Shown here: piece by piece, positions 1 through 9,060 of the stretch
How the letters are laid out: every line of letters begins with the position of its first letter
How positions within the stretch are numbered: position 1 is the first letter of the stretch
Assembly (NCBI RefSeq): GCF_003119115.1
Contig: NZ_CP022363.1
Location: 772,999-836,998 of the forward strand
Reading direction: 5' to 3'
Origin: Azospirillum sp. TSH58
Lineage (GTDB): Bacteria > Pseudomonadota > Alphaproteobacteria > Azospirillales > Azospirillaceae
DNA: 64,000 nucleotides
The notes under the pieces: model-generated
What the model saw: only the letters and a program-made list of their open reading frames with translations
Told to the model about the DNA's origin: nothing
Database searches by the model: none
Made by a program: the position numbers and the translations under genes

Positions 1-549
1 GCCGTTGGGCTGGCGCAGCAGCTCCCGGTCGGTCGCTGCCAGCGAGATGGAGGAGGGCAGCAGATCGAACGCCCCGTCGCAGACCGGAGTCATGAACTCC
101 TTCATCGGGCGGCTGGCCTTCAGCGCGTGGGTCAGGGTCGCCTTGGCCAGCTCCCGCTCGTGCGGATCGACGCCCAGATGCACGGTGGCGTTGGCCTGCG
201 GGTCGCAGTCGATCAGCAGCACGCGCCGCCCCGACATGGCGAGCAGCCACGCGACATTGACGCAGGTGGTCGTCTTGGCGACCCCGCCCTTCTGGTTGGC
301 GGCGCAGAACACCACCGGGGCCGCCCGCACCGCCGCCGCCGCGGGGATTCCCACCGGCTCCGTCGCGGTCTTCAGGGCGCCCGCGACGATCTGCGGAATC
401 CGCTCCGCCCCGGTTTCCCAACGGGAGATCTTGGCGCGGTCGTAGCGCCGGTTCAGCCGTTCGTTCAGCCAGCCGACGAGAGCCTGCTGGTTCATGCCGC
501 GCTGCTCGCGGTAGCGGCGCAGCTCCTCGCCGCTCATCTCATGGGCCAC
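1..549 (-). CDS. ParA/Soj-type partition ATPase with N-terminal helix-turn-helix, 3' end cut by window edge
   Basis: The visible 183 residues begin with an Xre-like helix-turn-helix (about residues 8-60) followed by the start of a ParA/MinD ATPase. The deviant Walker A KGGVAKTT is at residues 87-94 and the A' motif LLIDCDPQAN at about 111-120. ParA proteins of this shape drive plasmid or chromid partition and often repress their own operon through the N-terminal DNA-binding domain. GTG at 549 is chosen because AAGGGA lies about 10 bases upstream; the in-frame ATG at 537 has no such site. The C-terminal part and any parB partner lie left of the window. It could also be a ParA-like regulator not tied to replication. 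The family call is secure; the role is inferred. Confidence 0.85.
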   Translation of the reverse strand, partial: MAHEMSGEELRRYREQRGMNQQALVGWLNERLNRRYDRAKISRWETGAERIPQIVAGALKTATEPVGIPAAAAVRAAPVVFCAANQKGGVAKTTTCVNVAWLLAMSGRRVLLIDCDPQANATVHLGVDPHERELAKATLTHALKASRPMKEFMTPVCDGAFDLLPSSISLAATDRELLRQPNG

Positions 550-593
550 GGGGGCATCCCTTGTTTGGGGTGGTCGCGGAAGCACCATGAGTC

Positions 594-615
594 ATGTTGA
601 TGGTGGTGTCAACAT
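594..615. promoter_or_regulatory. Inverted repeat upstream of the ParA gene, candidate operator
   Basis: ATGTTGA and TCAACAT form a perfect 7-bp inverted repeat with an 8-base spacer, 45 bases upstream of the ParA start. The ParA-like protein carries its own helix-turn-helix, so autoregulation at this site is plausible. Seen directly as a repeat; function inferred. Confidence 0.45.
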
Positions 616-764
616 CCGTGCCGCACATGTGATGACGCTCCGAAACGGACACGGAACTGTGCTGCGGCATGGAACATGGGGGCGCGCTGCGGCTTTCCTG
701 TGCTGCGAAAGGCCGCTATGGTCGCGGCCGAAAATCCTGCGCCAGGAATCGTGAGGGAGACCCA

Positions 765-1400
765 ATGGACGCCGACTCCATCCGCGCCGCCTACCGGCGC
801 TACGCGCGCTTCTACGACCCCGTCTTCGGGAACCTGCTGGCGTCCGGCCGGCACGCCGCCGTGAAGTGGATCAACCGGCGGGGCGGCTTGCGCGTTCTGG
901 AGGTGGGCGTCGGCACCGGCATCTCCCTGTCCGACTACCGCAAGGACAACCGCGTGGTCGGCATCGACCTGTCCTCCGAGATGCTGCGCGTCGCCCAGGA
1001 CCGGGTGGACCGCGAGCGGCTGGAGAATGTGGAAGGGCTGCTGGAGATGGACGCCGGCAAGCTGGGCTTCGCCGACGGCAGCTTCGACCTCGTGGTCGCC
1101 ATGTATGTGATGACGGTGGTCCCCGACCCGCAGGGCACCATGAACGAGCTGGAGCGCGTCTGCCGTCCCGGCGGCGACATCCTGATCGTCAACCACTTCG
1201 CCGCCGACAAGCCGGGCATCCGCCGCTCGGTGGAGAACTGGATGGCGCCCTTCTCCAAGAAGCTGGGCTGGCGTCCCGACTTCACGCTGGACACGCTGAT
1301 GTCCGGCTCCCGCCTGAAGGTGGAGGAGTTGCAGACCGTGCCGCCCTTCGGCCTGTTCAGCCTGCTGCACTGCCGCCGCGACGCCGTCACGCCCGCCTGA
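765..1400 (+). CDS. pmtA: PmtA-like phosphatidylethanolamine N-methyltransferase (class I SAM methyltransferase)
   Basis: This 211-residue SAM-dependent methyltransferase has motif I LEVGVGTG at about residues 45-52 and the acidic motif GIDLS near residue 65. The N-terminal AYRRYARFYDPVFG stretch and the length resemble Rhodobacter-type PmtA, which methylates phosphatidylethanolamine towards phosphatidylcholine at the membrane. The ATG at 765 is preceded by GAGGGAGA, so the in-frame codons further upstream are probably not used. It sits alone between the ParA gene and the sugar transporter. The methyltransferase fold is certain. The lipid substrate rests on family resemblance; a ubiquinone-type UbiE-like methyltransferase is the main alternative. 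Confidence 0.75.
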   Translation: MDADSIRAAYRRYARFYDPVFGNLLASGRHAAVKWINRRGGLRVLEVGVGTGISLSDYRKDNRVVGIDLSSEMLRVAQDRVDRERLENVEGLLEMDAGKLGFADGSFDLVVAMYVMTVVPDPQGTMNELERVCRPGGDILIVNHFAADKPGIRRSVENWMAPFSKKLGWRPDFTLDTLMSGSRLKVEELQTVPPFGLFSLLHCRRDAVTPA

Positions 1401-1503
1401 CGGGCCGGGGCATAAGCGCCAGGGAACTCGACCGCGGCCATTGGAGTTTCCCATCCGGACCTGGTGAACCGGGCCAGGATGAACCGGAAACGGGTGGGCA
1501 TTC

Positions 1504-2775
1504 ATGGCGCGGCGGTGCGCGTTGCTCTTGGCTGGGGTGCTGACGGCCTTTTCGGCGCTGCCCGCCGCCGGGGCGACGGTGACTCTGGCCTGCAGCGGGC
1601 TCGGCATCAGCTTCGACCTGTGCCGCGACGGCGCGCAGGAGTGGGCGCGGCGCAGCGGGAACGAGGTCCGCTTCGTCTCCCCGCCCAAGGGGGCGAGCGA
1701 GCAGCTGGCGCTCTACCAGCAGCTTCTCGCCGCCGGCTCGCCGGACATCGACGTCTTCCAGATCGACGTGGTCTGGCCGGGCATCCTCGGAAACTACTTC
1801 ATCGATCTGAAGGACCGCGCCGGGCCGGACATCGTCCGCCGGCATCTTCCGGCGATGATCGAAGCCGCGACGGTGAAGGGTCGGCTGGTCGCGATGCCCT
1901 GGTTCGCGGACGCCGGGGTCCTCTATGCCCGCAAGGATCTGCTGGAGGCCCACGAGCGCCCGGTGCCGCAGACCTGGGAGGAGCTTCAGGACACCGCCGC
2001 CCTGATCCAGCGGGCGGAACGCGCCGCCGGGCGCGACCGCATGTGGGGCTATGTCTGGCAGGGCCGCGCCTATGAGGGGCTCACCGTCAACGCGCTGGAA
2101 TGGGTCGCCAGCCGCAACGGCGGCACCATCGTGGACCCGGACGGCGCCATCACCATCGACAACCCGCGCGCCGCCGAGGCGCTGGCCATGGCCCGCGGCT
2201 GGGTCGGCTCGATCAGCCCGCCCGGCGTGCTGAACTACATGGAGGAAGAGGCGCGCGGCGTCTTCCAGTCCGGCAACGCTGTCTTCATGCGCAACTGGCC
2301 CTACGCCTGGACACTGGTCAACGCGGCGGACAGCGCGGTCGGCGGCAAGGTCGCCGTGGTGCCGCTGCCCAAGGGCGGGCCGGACGGGCGCCACACGTCC
2401 ACGCTGGGCGGGCAGTTGCTGGCGGTCAGCAAATTCTCCGCCCATGCGGACGAGGCCGCTGACCTGGCGCTGCACCTGACCGGTGTGGTCGAGCAGAAGC
2501 GCCGGGCGATCCACGGCGCCTCCAACCCGACCATTCCCGCGCTCTACGAGGATGCCGAGGTGGTGGCCGCCAACCCCTTCTTCGCGGCGTTGGCCGACTC
2601 CATCGCCAACGCGGTCAACCGCCCGGCCCAGGCGACGGGCATGCGCTACAATCAGGTGTCCGCGGAGTTCTACGCCAACGTCCATGAGGTGCTGACCGGA
2701 CGCCGCGACGCCAAGGCGATGCTGCCGGACCTGACGGAGGCTCTCGTCCGCATCAGCCGGGGAGGGCGCTGGTGA
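1504..2775 (+). CDS. Carbohydrate ABC transporter substrate-binding protein, ThuE-like (trehalose/maltose type)
   Basis: The 423-residue extracellular solute-binding protein (family 1) starts with a classical signal peptide: basic MARR, a hydrophobic core, and cleavage near AAGA at about residue 25. The mature part has the DIDVFQIDVVWPG and MWGYVWQGRAYEGLT stretches and the GVFQSGNAVFMRNWPYAW segment typical of ThuE-like proteins. ThuE binds trehalose, maltose and sucrose in Sinorhizobium. It is the first gene of a tight operon with two permeases and an ATPase and overlaps the next gene by four bases (GTGA). The exact sugar cannot be read from sequence. Confidence 0.88.
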   Translation: MARRCALLLAGVLTAFSALPAAGATVTLACSGLGISFDLCRDGAQEWARRSGNEVRFVSPPKGASEQLALYQQLLAAGSPDIDVFQIDVVWPGILGNYFIDLKDRAGPDIVRRHLPAMIEAATVKGRLVAMPWFADAGVLYARKDLLEAHERPVPQTWEELQDTAALIQRAERAAGRDRMWGYVWQGRAYEGLTVNALEWVASRNGGTIVDPDGAITIDNPRAAEALAMARGWVGSISPPGVLNYMEEEARGVFQSGNAVFMRNWPYAWTLVNAADSAVGGKVAVVPLPKGGPDGRHTSTLGGQLLAVSKFSAHADEAADLALHLTGVVEQKRRAIHGASNPTIPALYEDAEVVAANPFFAALADSIANAVNRPAQATGMRYNQVSAEFYANVHEVLTGRRDAKAMLPDLTEALVRISRGGRW

Positions 2776-3674
2776 GCGGTCTTCCGCAGTCCAGCCTGGA
2801 ACGGCAGAGGCGCCGGGCGGCGTGGCTGTTCCTGCTGCCGATGCTGGTCGTTCTGGCGGGGGTGGCGGGATGGCCGCTGGTCCGCACCGTCTTCTTCTCT
2901 TTCACCGACGCGACGCTCGCCACGCTGGATGGCTTCCAGGGGGTTGGGCTGGACAACTACCTGTGGCTGATGCGCGATCCCGTCTGGTGGCGGGCGGTGT
3001 GGAACACGCTGGTCTTCACCGTGGTGTCGGTGGGGATCGAGACGGCGCTGGGGCTGGGCATCGCGCTGATCCTGAACGCGCATCTGCCGGGACGCGGGCT
3101 GCTGCGCGCCGCCGTGCTGATCCCCTGGGCGATCCCGACCGTGGTGTCGGCCCAGATGTGGGGGTGGATGTTCCACGACCTCTACGGGGTGGTGAACGCG
3201 ATCCTGATGGGGCTGGGGCTGATCGCCGAGCCGAGGGCCTGGACCGCCGATCCCGATCTGGCGCTGCCGGTGGTGATCGCGGTGGATGTGTGGAAGTCCA
3301 CGCCCTTCATGGCGCTGCTGATCCTGGCCGCCCTCCAGATGCTCCCCCGCGACCTCTACGAGGCGGCGCGGGTGGACGGGGTGCATCCGGTCAAGGTGTT
3401 CTTCCGCATCACCCTGCCGCTGATCCGCCCGGCGCTGATGGTGGCGGTGCTGTTCCGCACCCTGGACGCGCTGCGCGTGTTCGACCTGATGTATGTGCTG
3501 ACCGGCAACAGCCGGTCCACCATGTCGATGTCGGTCTACGCCCGGCAGTATCTGATCGACTTCCAGGACATCGGCTACGGCTCCGCCGCGGCAACGATGC
3601 TGGTCCTGGTGCTGGCGGCGGCGACGGTCCTGGCGGTGACGCTGGGCCGCGTGCGCGTCGATGCGGGGAGGTGA
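2772..3674 (+). CDS. Sugar ABC transporter permease, MalF/ThuF-like
   Basis: This 300-residue inner-membrane permease has about six hydrophobic segments; the first is at about residues 15-37. It carries the cytoplasmic EAA loop (YEAARVDGVHPVKVFFRITLP near residue 200) that docks on the ATPase. The GTG start overlaps the binding-protein stop codon, implying translational coupling. It is one of two permeases forming the channel for the upstream binding protein, as in MalF/ThuF systems. Confidence 0.88.
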   Translation: MSGLPQSSLERQRRRAAWLFLLPMLVVLAGVAGWPLVRTVFFSFTDATLATLDGFQGVGLDNYLWLMRDPVWWRAVWNTLVFTVVSVGIETALGLGIALILNAHLPGRGLLRAAVLIPWAIPTVVSAQMWGWMFHDLYGVVNAILMGLGLIAEPRAWTADPDLALPVVIAVDVWKSTPFMALLILAALQMLPRDLYEAARVDGVHPVKVFFRITLPLIRPALMVAVLFRTLDALRVFDLMYVLTGNSRSTMSMSVYARQYLIDFQDIGYGSAAATMLVLVLAAATVLAVTLGRVRVDAGR

Positions 3675-3679
3675 GGGGG

Positions 3680-4513
3680 ATGGGCCTGAAACGCACCGTG
3701 GGCCGCATCGCCTTCGCCCTTCTGGTCCTGGGGATCGTCGTCTGGGCGGTGTTTCCCTTCGTCTGGGCCATCGTCACATCGCTGAAGGTGGGCAGCGCGC
3801 TGTTCACGGTGGAGGCCTGGCCGTCGCAGCCCTCGCTGGCGAACTACGCGGCGATCTTCCGGGAGCAGCCCTTCGGGCGGAACATCCTGAACTCCCTGCT
3901 GGCCGCTTCGGCGGTGGTCGCGCTGTCGCTCGGGCTGGCGGTGCTGGCCGCCTACGCGCTGGGACGGGTGCGCTTCCGCGGGCGGGGGCTGCTGCTGTTC
4001 GTGGTGCTGGGCGTGTCGATGTTCCCGCAGGTCGCCGTGCTGTCGGGCCTGTTCGAGCTGGTGCGCTGGCTTGGCCTCTACAACCGGATCGGCTCGCTGG
4101 TGCTGTCCTACCTGATCTTCACGCTGCCCTTCACCGTCTGGGTGCTGACCACCTTCATGCGCGAATTGCCGAAGGAGCTGGAGGAGGCCGCCATGGTGGA
4201 CGGCGCCGGCCCCTTCGTGATCGTGACGCGGGTGTTCCTGCCGCTGATGGGGCCGGCGCTGGCGGCGACCGGGCTGCTGGCCTTCATCGCCGCCTGGAAC
4301 GAATTCCTGTTCGCCCTGACCTTCACCCTGACCGACGACGCGCGCACCGTGCCGGTGGCGATCGCGCTGATGTCGGGGGCCAGCCAGTACGAGCTGCCCT
4401 GGGGCCAGATCATGGCGGCGTCGGTGGTGGTGACGGTGCCGCTGATCGGGCTGGTGCTGCTGTTCCAGCGGCGGATCGTCTCCGGCCTCACGGCCGGTGC
4501 TGTGAAGGGTTAG
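3680..4513 (+). CDS. Sugar ABC transporter permease, MalG/ThuG-like
   Basis: The 277-residue second permease of the importer has a hydrophobic segment at about residues 12-32, further membrane spans, and the EAA motif [20 protein letters not shown] at about residues 166-185. The ATG at 3680 lies five bases after the previous stop, with GAGGGG immediately upstream, so this start is well supported; the reading frame is open far upstream only because of base composition. The pair of permeases plus one ATPase matches the CUT1 carbohydrate class. Confidence 0.88.
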   Translation: MGLKRTVGRIAFALLVLGIVVWAVFPFVWAIVTSLKVGSALFTVEAWPSQPSLANYAAIFREQPFGRNILNSLLAASAVVALSLGLAVLAAYALGRVRFRGRGLLLFVVLGVSMFPQVAVLSGLFELVRWLGLYNRIGSLVLSYLIFTLPFTVWVLTTFMRELPKELEEAAMVDGAGPFVIVTRVFLPLMGPALAATGLLAFIAAWNEFLFALTFTLTDDARTVPVAIALMSGASQYELPWGQIMAASVVVTVPLIGLVLLFQRRIVSGLTAGAVKG

Positions 4514-4517
4514 GGCG

Positions 4518-5594
<1,077 letters not shown>

Positions 5595-5668
5595 GGACAG
5601 GGCTGAAGTGTGCCACCTCGCTTTCGAATGAACTTGCCGGCGAAGCGGCGGTCCGCTTGAATGCCGCC

Positions 5669-6466
5669 ATGGACATCATGACTCCCCGTCAGACCGACAT
5701 CCTGGCGCTCGCCCGCACGCAGGGGCGCGTGTTGGTCGACGATCTGGCCGCCCGCTTCAACGTCACGCCGCAGACCATCCGCAAGGACCTGAACGAGCTG
5801 TGCGACCGCCGCCTGCTCCAGCGCGTTCATGGCGGTGCCGTCGCCGGGTCGGGGGTCGAGAATCTCGGCTACGAGGCGCGGCGGCTGATCGCCCAGGACG
5901 AGAAGCGGGCCATCGGCCGCCGCGCGGCGGAGCTGGTGCCCGACAGCTCCTCCCTCTTCATCAACATCGGCACGACGACGGAGGAGGTGGCCCGCGCCCT
6001 CCAGGGGCGGAGCGGGCTGGTGGTCATCACCAACAACATCAACGTCGCCAACCTGCTGCGCCCCGAGCCGCACATCGAGGTGATCGTGGCCGGCGGGGTG
6101 GTGCGGCGGTCGGACGGCGGCATCGTCGGCGAGGCCGCCATCGACTTCTTCAACCAGTTCATGGCCGACTTCGCGGTGATCGGCGCCTCGGCCATCGACG
6201 AGAGCGGGGCGCTGCTCGACTTCGACTACCGCGAGGTGCGGGTGTCGCAGGCGATCATGGCGAACGCCCGCCACGTCATCCTAGTCGCCGACCGGAGCAA
6301 GCTGGAGCGCACCGCCCCGGTGCGCATCGGCCACATCTCGCAGGTCCACACCTTCGTGACCGACGCCCTTCCCTCCGACCGGCTGGCCCGCATCTGCCGG
6401 GAGTCCGGCGTGCGGGTGGAGGAGCTGTTCCCCGACCGCGCGGCGGAACCGGAACCCCAGGACTGA
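5669..6466 (+). CDS. DeoR/GlpR-family transcriptional regulator
   Basis: The 265-residue regulator has an N-terminal DeoR winged helix (TPRQTDILALARTQGRVLVD, then FNVTPQTIRKDLNELCDR, roughly residues 5-55). A DeoR sugar-phosphate sensor domain follows, with the NIGTTTEEVARAL motif and the late FDYREVRVSQAI and ILVADRSKL motifs. It follows the sugar importer by about 75 bases on the same strand and is the obvious candidate to repress it in response to a phosphorylated sugar. The ATG at 5669 is chosen by homology; ATG 5678 is an alternative, and neither has a strong ribosome site. Effector unknown. Confidence 0.85.
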   Translation: MDIMTPRQTDILALARTQGRVLVDDLAARFNVTPQTIRKDLNELCDRRLLQRVHGGAVAGSGVENLGYEARRLIAQDEKRAIGRRAAELVPDSSSLFINIGTTTEEVARALQGRSGLVVITNNINVANLLRPEPHIEVIVAGGVVRRSDGGIVGEAAIDFFNQFMADFAVIGASAIDESGALLDFDYREVRVSQAIMANARHVILVADRSKLERTAPVRIGHISQVHTFVTDALPSDRLARICRESGVRVEELFPDRAAEPEPQD

Positions 6467-6469
6467 CCC

Positions 6470-7969
6470 CTACACCAGCCAGACCCAGGCGGTGACGACG
6501 GCGAGCAGCGACGCCGTGGAGGCGAGGCCGATGGGCAGCGCCAGCCGGTAGATCGCGGATTCCGCCTTGGTCAGCCCCAGGAGGCTGGAGGCCAGAACGA
6601 TCCGGCCCGGGGTGAGCAGCGTGCAGACGCTGCCGGCGACCACCTGGATCGCGGCGGCGGCGATCATCGGCAGGCCGCTGCCCGACGCCAGATTGACCTG
6701 GATGTGCATCATCAGGGCGTTCGACGCTGTGTTGGAGCCGGTCAGCATCCCCGTCGCCGCCCCCAGCACCGGCACCGCCAGCACGGCGGCGGAGCCCGCC
6801 ATCGCCTGCCACGCCTGCCCGAAGGCCGTCGCCCCGCCGGAGGCGGCCATGAAGGCGGCCAGCTCCACGAAGACCAGCGTCGCCGCCATTGGCACCAGCG
6901 CGGCGCGCAGGGCCGGTCCCACAACCGCAAGGGCGCGTCCGCCCGGCAGGCCCGCCAGCATGACCAGGGCGATGGCGACCAGCCACGTCGAGGGGTGGCG
7001 CAGCAGGGGCATCGGCGCCAGCCCGCCGAACGGGTCGAGCACCAGCCAGTTGGCCGTCCAGTCGGACAGCGGCGGCACCAGCCGCGTCGCCATCAGCCCG
7101 CCGACCAGAACCACATAGGGCCACAGCAGGGCGAGCAGGCGCGACAGCCCGGCGGCGTCGCGCGGCAGCCGCCGCGCCTCCACCGCCAGCAGAAGCACCG
7201 CCGTCGCCAGCCCGCCGCCCAGCTCCGGCGCCACGAAGCGGTTGGTCAGCCAGAGCAGCCCGGCGAGCGCCAGCATCAGGGCGAGATCCCTCGCCCGGTC
7301 GGTCGGGCTGGAGGTCAGCCCGGCGCCGTGGATCAGCCGCCAGAACACCAGCAGAAGGCTGGGCAGCACCACCACCATCAGGGCGGCGCTGGCCGTCCCC
7401 AGCTCGGTGAAGGACACCCCGATCAGCTCCGCCCCGACCCGCGTGCCGACGCCCAGAGCGCCCCAGGGGGCGAGCATCTGGCTGAACAGGCCCAGCGCCG
7501 CGGCGTGGGCCGGCGGCAGGTTCAGCGGGCGCAGCATGGCGAGCGCCACCACCAGCCCGACGCCGAACCCCGTCACCGACTCGGCGAAGGGACCGGCGAG
7601 CAGGCAGGCGACGAAGACGGCGCGGCGGCGCTCGGCCGGGGTCTTCGCCTCGCTCCGGGCCTCGGCCTTGACGGCGCGCGCCTCGAAGGCGCGGTGGAAC
7701 AGCAGGCCCGCCGCGATGATCGACATGGCGTGCCACGCCAGCCACGCCCCTTCCCCGGCCTTCAGCGCCACGGTGGGCAGCAGCGCGGGCAGCCGGGCCG
7801 TCCAGTCCGGAGCGGCGATGCCGCCGGGCTGCGCCACCATCAGGGCCGCCATGAGCACCCCGGCGGCCAGCGCCATCCCCGCGGTTCCGGCGGTCAGCAT
7901 GCTCACGCGCCGCGACACCAGAAGGGCGACGGTGGCGGCGAGCGGCAGCAGATGGAGGGTCAGGGGCAT
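6470..7969 (-). CDS. L-lactate permease (LctP) family transporter
   Basis: This 499-residue membrane protein has about 12 hydrophobic segments and the family motif GPFAESVTGFGVG near residue 130, with TGMLTGSNTASNALM near residue 420. The lactate permease family imports lactate or glycolate with protons. It is clearly divergent from the 562-residue LldP in the lactate island at 42 kb, so a different short-chain carboxylate is possible. The ATG at 7969 is given; GTG 7978 is an in-frame alternative and neither has a strong Shine-Dalgarno. It converges on the DeoR gene with only three bases between the stops. Confidence 0.75.
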   Translation of the reverse strand: MPLTLHLLPLAATVALLVSRRVSMLTAGTAGMALAAGVLMAALMVAQPGGIAAPDWTARLPALLPTVALKAGEGAWLAWHAMSIIAAGLLFHRAFEARAVKAEARSEAKTPAERRRAVFVACLLAGPFAESVTGFGVGLVVALAMLRPLNLPPAHAAALGLFSQMLAPWGALGVGTRVGAELIGVSFTELGTASAALMVVVLPSLLLVFWRLIHGAGLTSSPTDRARDLALMLALAGLLWLTNRFVAPELGGGLATAVLLLAVEARRLPRDAAGLSRLLALLWPYVVLVGGLMATRLVPPLSDWTANWLVLDPFGGLAPMPLLRHPSTWLVAIALVMLAGLPGGRALAVVGPALRAALVPMAATLVFVELAAFMAASGGATAFGQAWQAMAGSAAVLAVPVLGAATGMLTGSNTASNALMMHIQVNLASGSGLPMIAAAAIQVVAGSVCTLLTPGRIVLASSLLGLTKAESAIYRLALPIGLASTASLLAVVTAWVWLV

Positions 7970-7992
7970 GATCGACACTGGGGACCGTGAAT

Positions 7993-8026
7993 GAAGCGTG
8001 CTGATATACTAATATTGACACGCTTC
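7993..8026. promoter_or_regulatory. Inverted repeat in the promoter region of the LctP-family gene
   Basis: GAAGCGTG and CACGCTTC form perfect 8-bp arms around an AT-rich 18-base spacer, 15-50 bases upstream of the transporter start. No T-run follows, so an operator is likelier than a terminator. The regulator is unknown; the adjacent DeoR protein is one candidate. Confidence 0.4.
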
Positions 8027-8067
8027 GGCCAGCCCCATCGGTCTTTGCGCGGCAGCCCCGCGCGCCC

Positions 8068-8093
8068 GGCCCTTCCTCCCGGCCCTTCCTCCC
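8068..8093. repeat. Tandem 13-bp direct repeat
   Basis: GGCCCTTCCTCCC occurs twice head to tail between the FMN reductase stop codon and the LctP-family transporter. Short, exact, no evident function. Confidence 0.6.
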
Positions 8094-8099
8094 GGAGAG

Positions 8100-8690
8100 T
8101 CAGGCGCCTTTGGCGCCGCGCAGCAGGGCGACTTCCGCCAGCAGATCGTCGATGGCGGCCAGCGCGAAGTCCAGCGCGGCCTGATCGGTCAGCCGGCCGT
8201 CCTTGATCTTGTCGTGCACCATGCCGATGACCACCTGCGGGCGGGCGATGACCCGGCCCATCATGCCGGACAGCGTCTCGCGCATCTCGTGCTGGGCGCG
8301 CACGCCGCCGGTGAAGGCGGGGGAGGCGGTCATGATGAGGATCGGCTTGCCCCGCACCGGCGATTTCATGGCCGGGCGCGACGCCCAGTCCAGCGCGTTC
8401 TTCAGAACGCCCGACATGCCGTAATTGTATTCCGGGGAAATGACGACCAGCCCGTCGGCCGCGCCGATGGCGTCGCGCAGCGCGGTGGCCGGGGCGGGGG
8501 TGTTCTCCGCGTCCAGGTCGGGATCGTAGGGCGGAATGTCGTTCAGCGGGAAGAGCGTCATCTCCGCCTTGCCGCCCGTCTTGCCGCCCAGCGAGTCGGC
8601 GAGCGTCTTCAGCACCGCGGTGCAGTGGGAGTGGCGGCGGATGCTTCCGGAAAGGCCGAGAAGGCGGACGGGCTTGGCGGTGTCGGTCAT
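8100..8690 (-). CDS. NAD(P)H-dependent FMN reductase (flavodoxin-like fold)
   Basis: The 196-residue protein starts with the flavin phosphate loop LLGLSGSIRRHSHC (about residues 8-21). It also has the SPEYNYGMSGVLKNALDWAS motif near residue 90 that marks the NADPH-dependent FMN reductase (PF03358) family, which includes chromate and azo/quinone reductases. The ATG at 8690 follows AGGACAG at good spacing; an upstream in-frame ATG at 8732 adds 14 residues without a ribosome site. It probably reduces quinones or metals in the cytosol to limit oxidative stress. The exact substrate cannot be told. Confidence 0.85.
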   Translation of the reverse strand: MTDTAKPVRLLGLSGSIRRHSHCTAVLKTLADSLGGKTGGKAEMTLFPLNDIPPYDPDLDAENTPAPATALRDAIGAADGLVVISPEYNYGMSGVLKNALDWASRPAMKSPVRGKPILIMTASPAFTGGVRAQHEMRETLSGMMGRVIARPQVVIGMVHDKIKDGRLTDQAALDFALAAIDDLLAEVALLRGAKGA

Positions 8691-9060
8691 CGTGGCTGTC
8701 CTGTCGTGGTTTGAGGTGAGTGCCCGTTCCAACGGTGCGCGTGCAGGATGGTGCCGTCCCCGTCATCCCGCCGCAACCCGCGGGATCGGCGGCCGGCCCC
8801 CCGCCGTCCACCCGGGATCGGGGCGGACTCCGTAGAATCCACAATACGGGGCGGCAGCGCTGCGAATACGCCTAAAATGCAAGATAAATCGATGATTTTC
8901 CCAGCGTTTGCAGCGGTCTAGCGGGTTGGCGCCGGCCCGGGCGAGCCCGAAGATGGCCGGCGGCGGTGCGACAATATGGTGATGTTTTTCGGCCATTAAT
9001 ACAGTAGAAGTAGCACTTAAGTAGTGTTTGTGCGTGTTCTCCGCGACGGGGTGCTGGCTT
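8691..9060. other. 370-base divergent intergenic region
   Basis: No gene is supported here. The right half (about 8850-9050) is visibly AT-richer than its surroundings and should hold the promoter of the chemoreceptor, and the left end the leader of the reductase. A small ACTTAAGT palindrome lies near 9016. No convincing -35/-10 pair was identified. Confidence 0.5.

Noticed and set aside
8871..8898. Possible sigma-28-type promoter (TAAA ... GATGAT) upstream of aer
   Set aside because: Only partial agreement with the consensus and over 160 bases from the start codon; cannot be distinguished from chance in an AT-rich patch.
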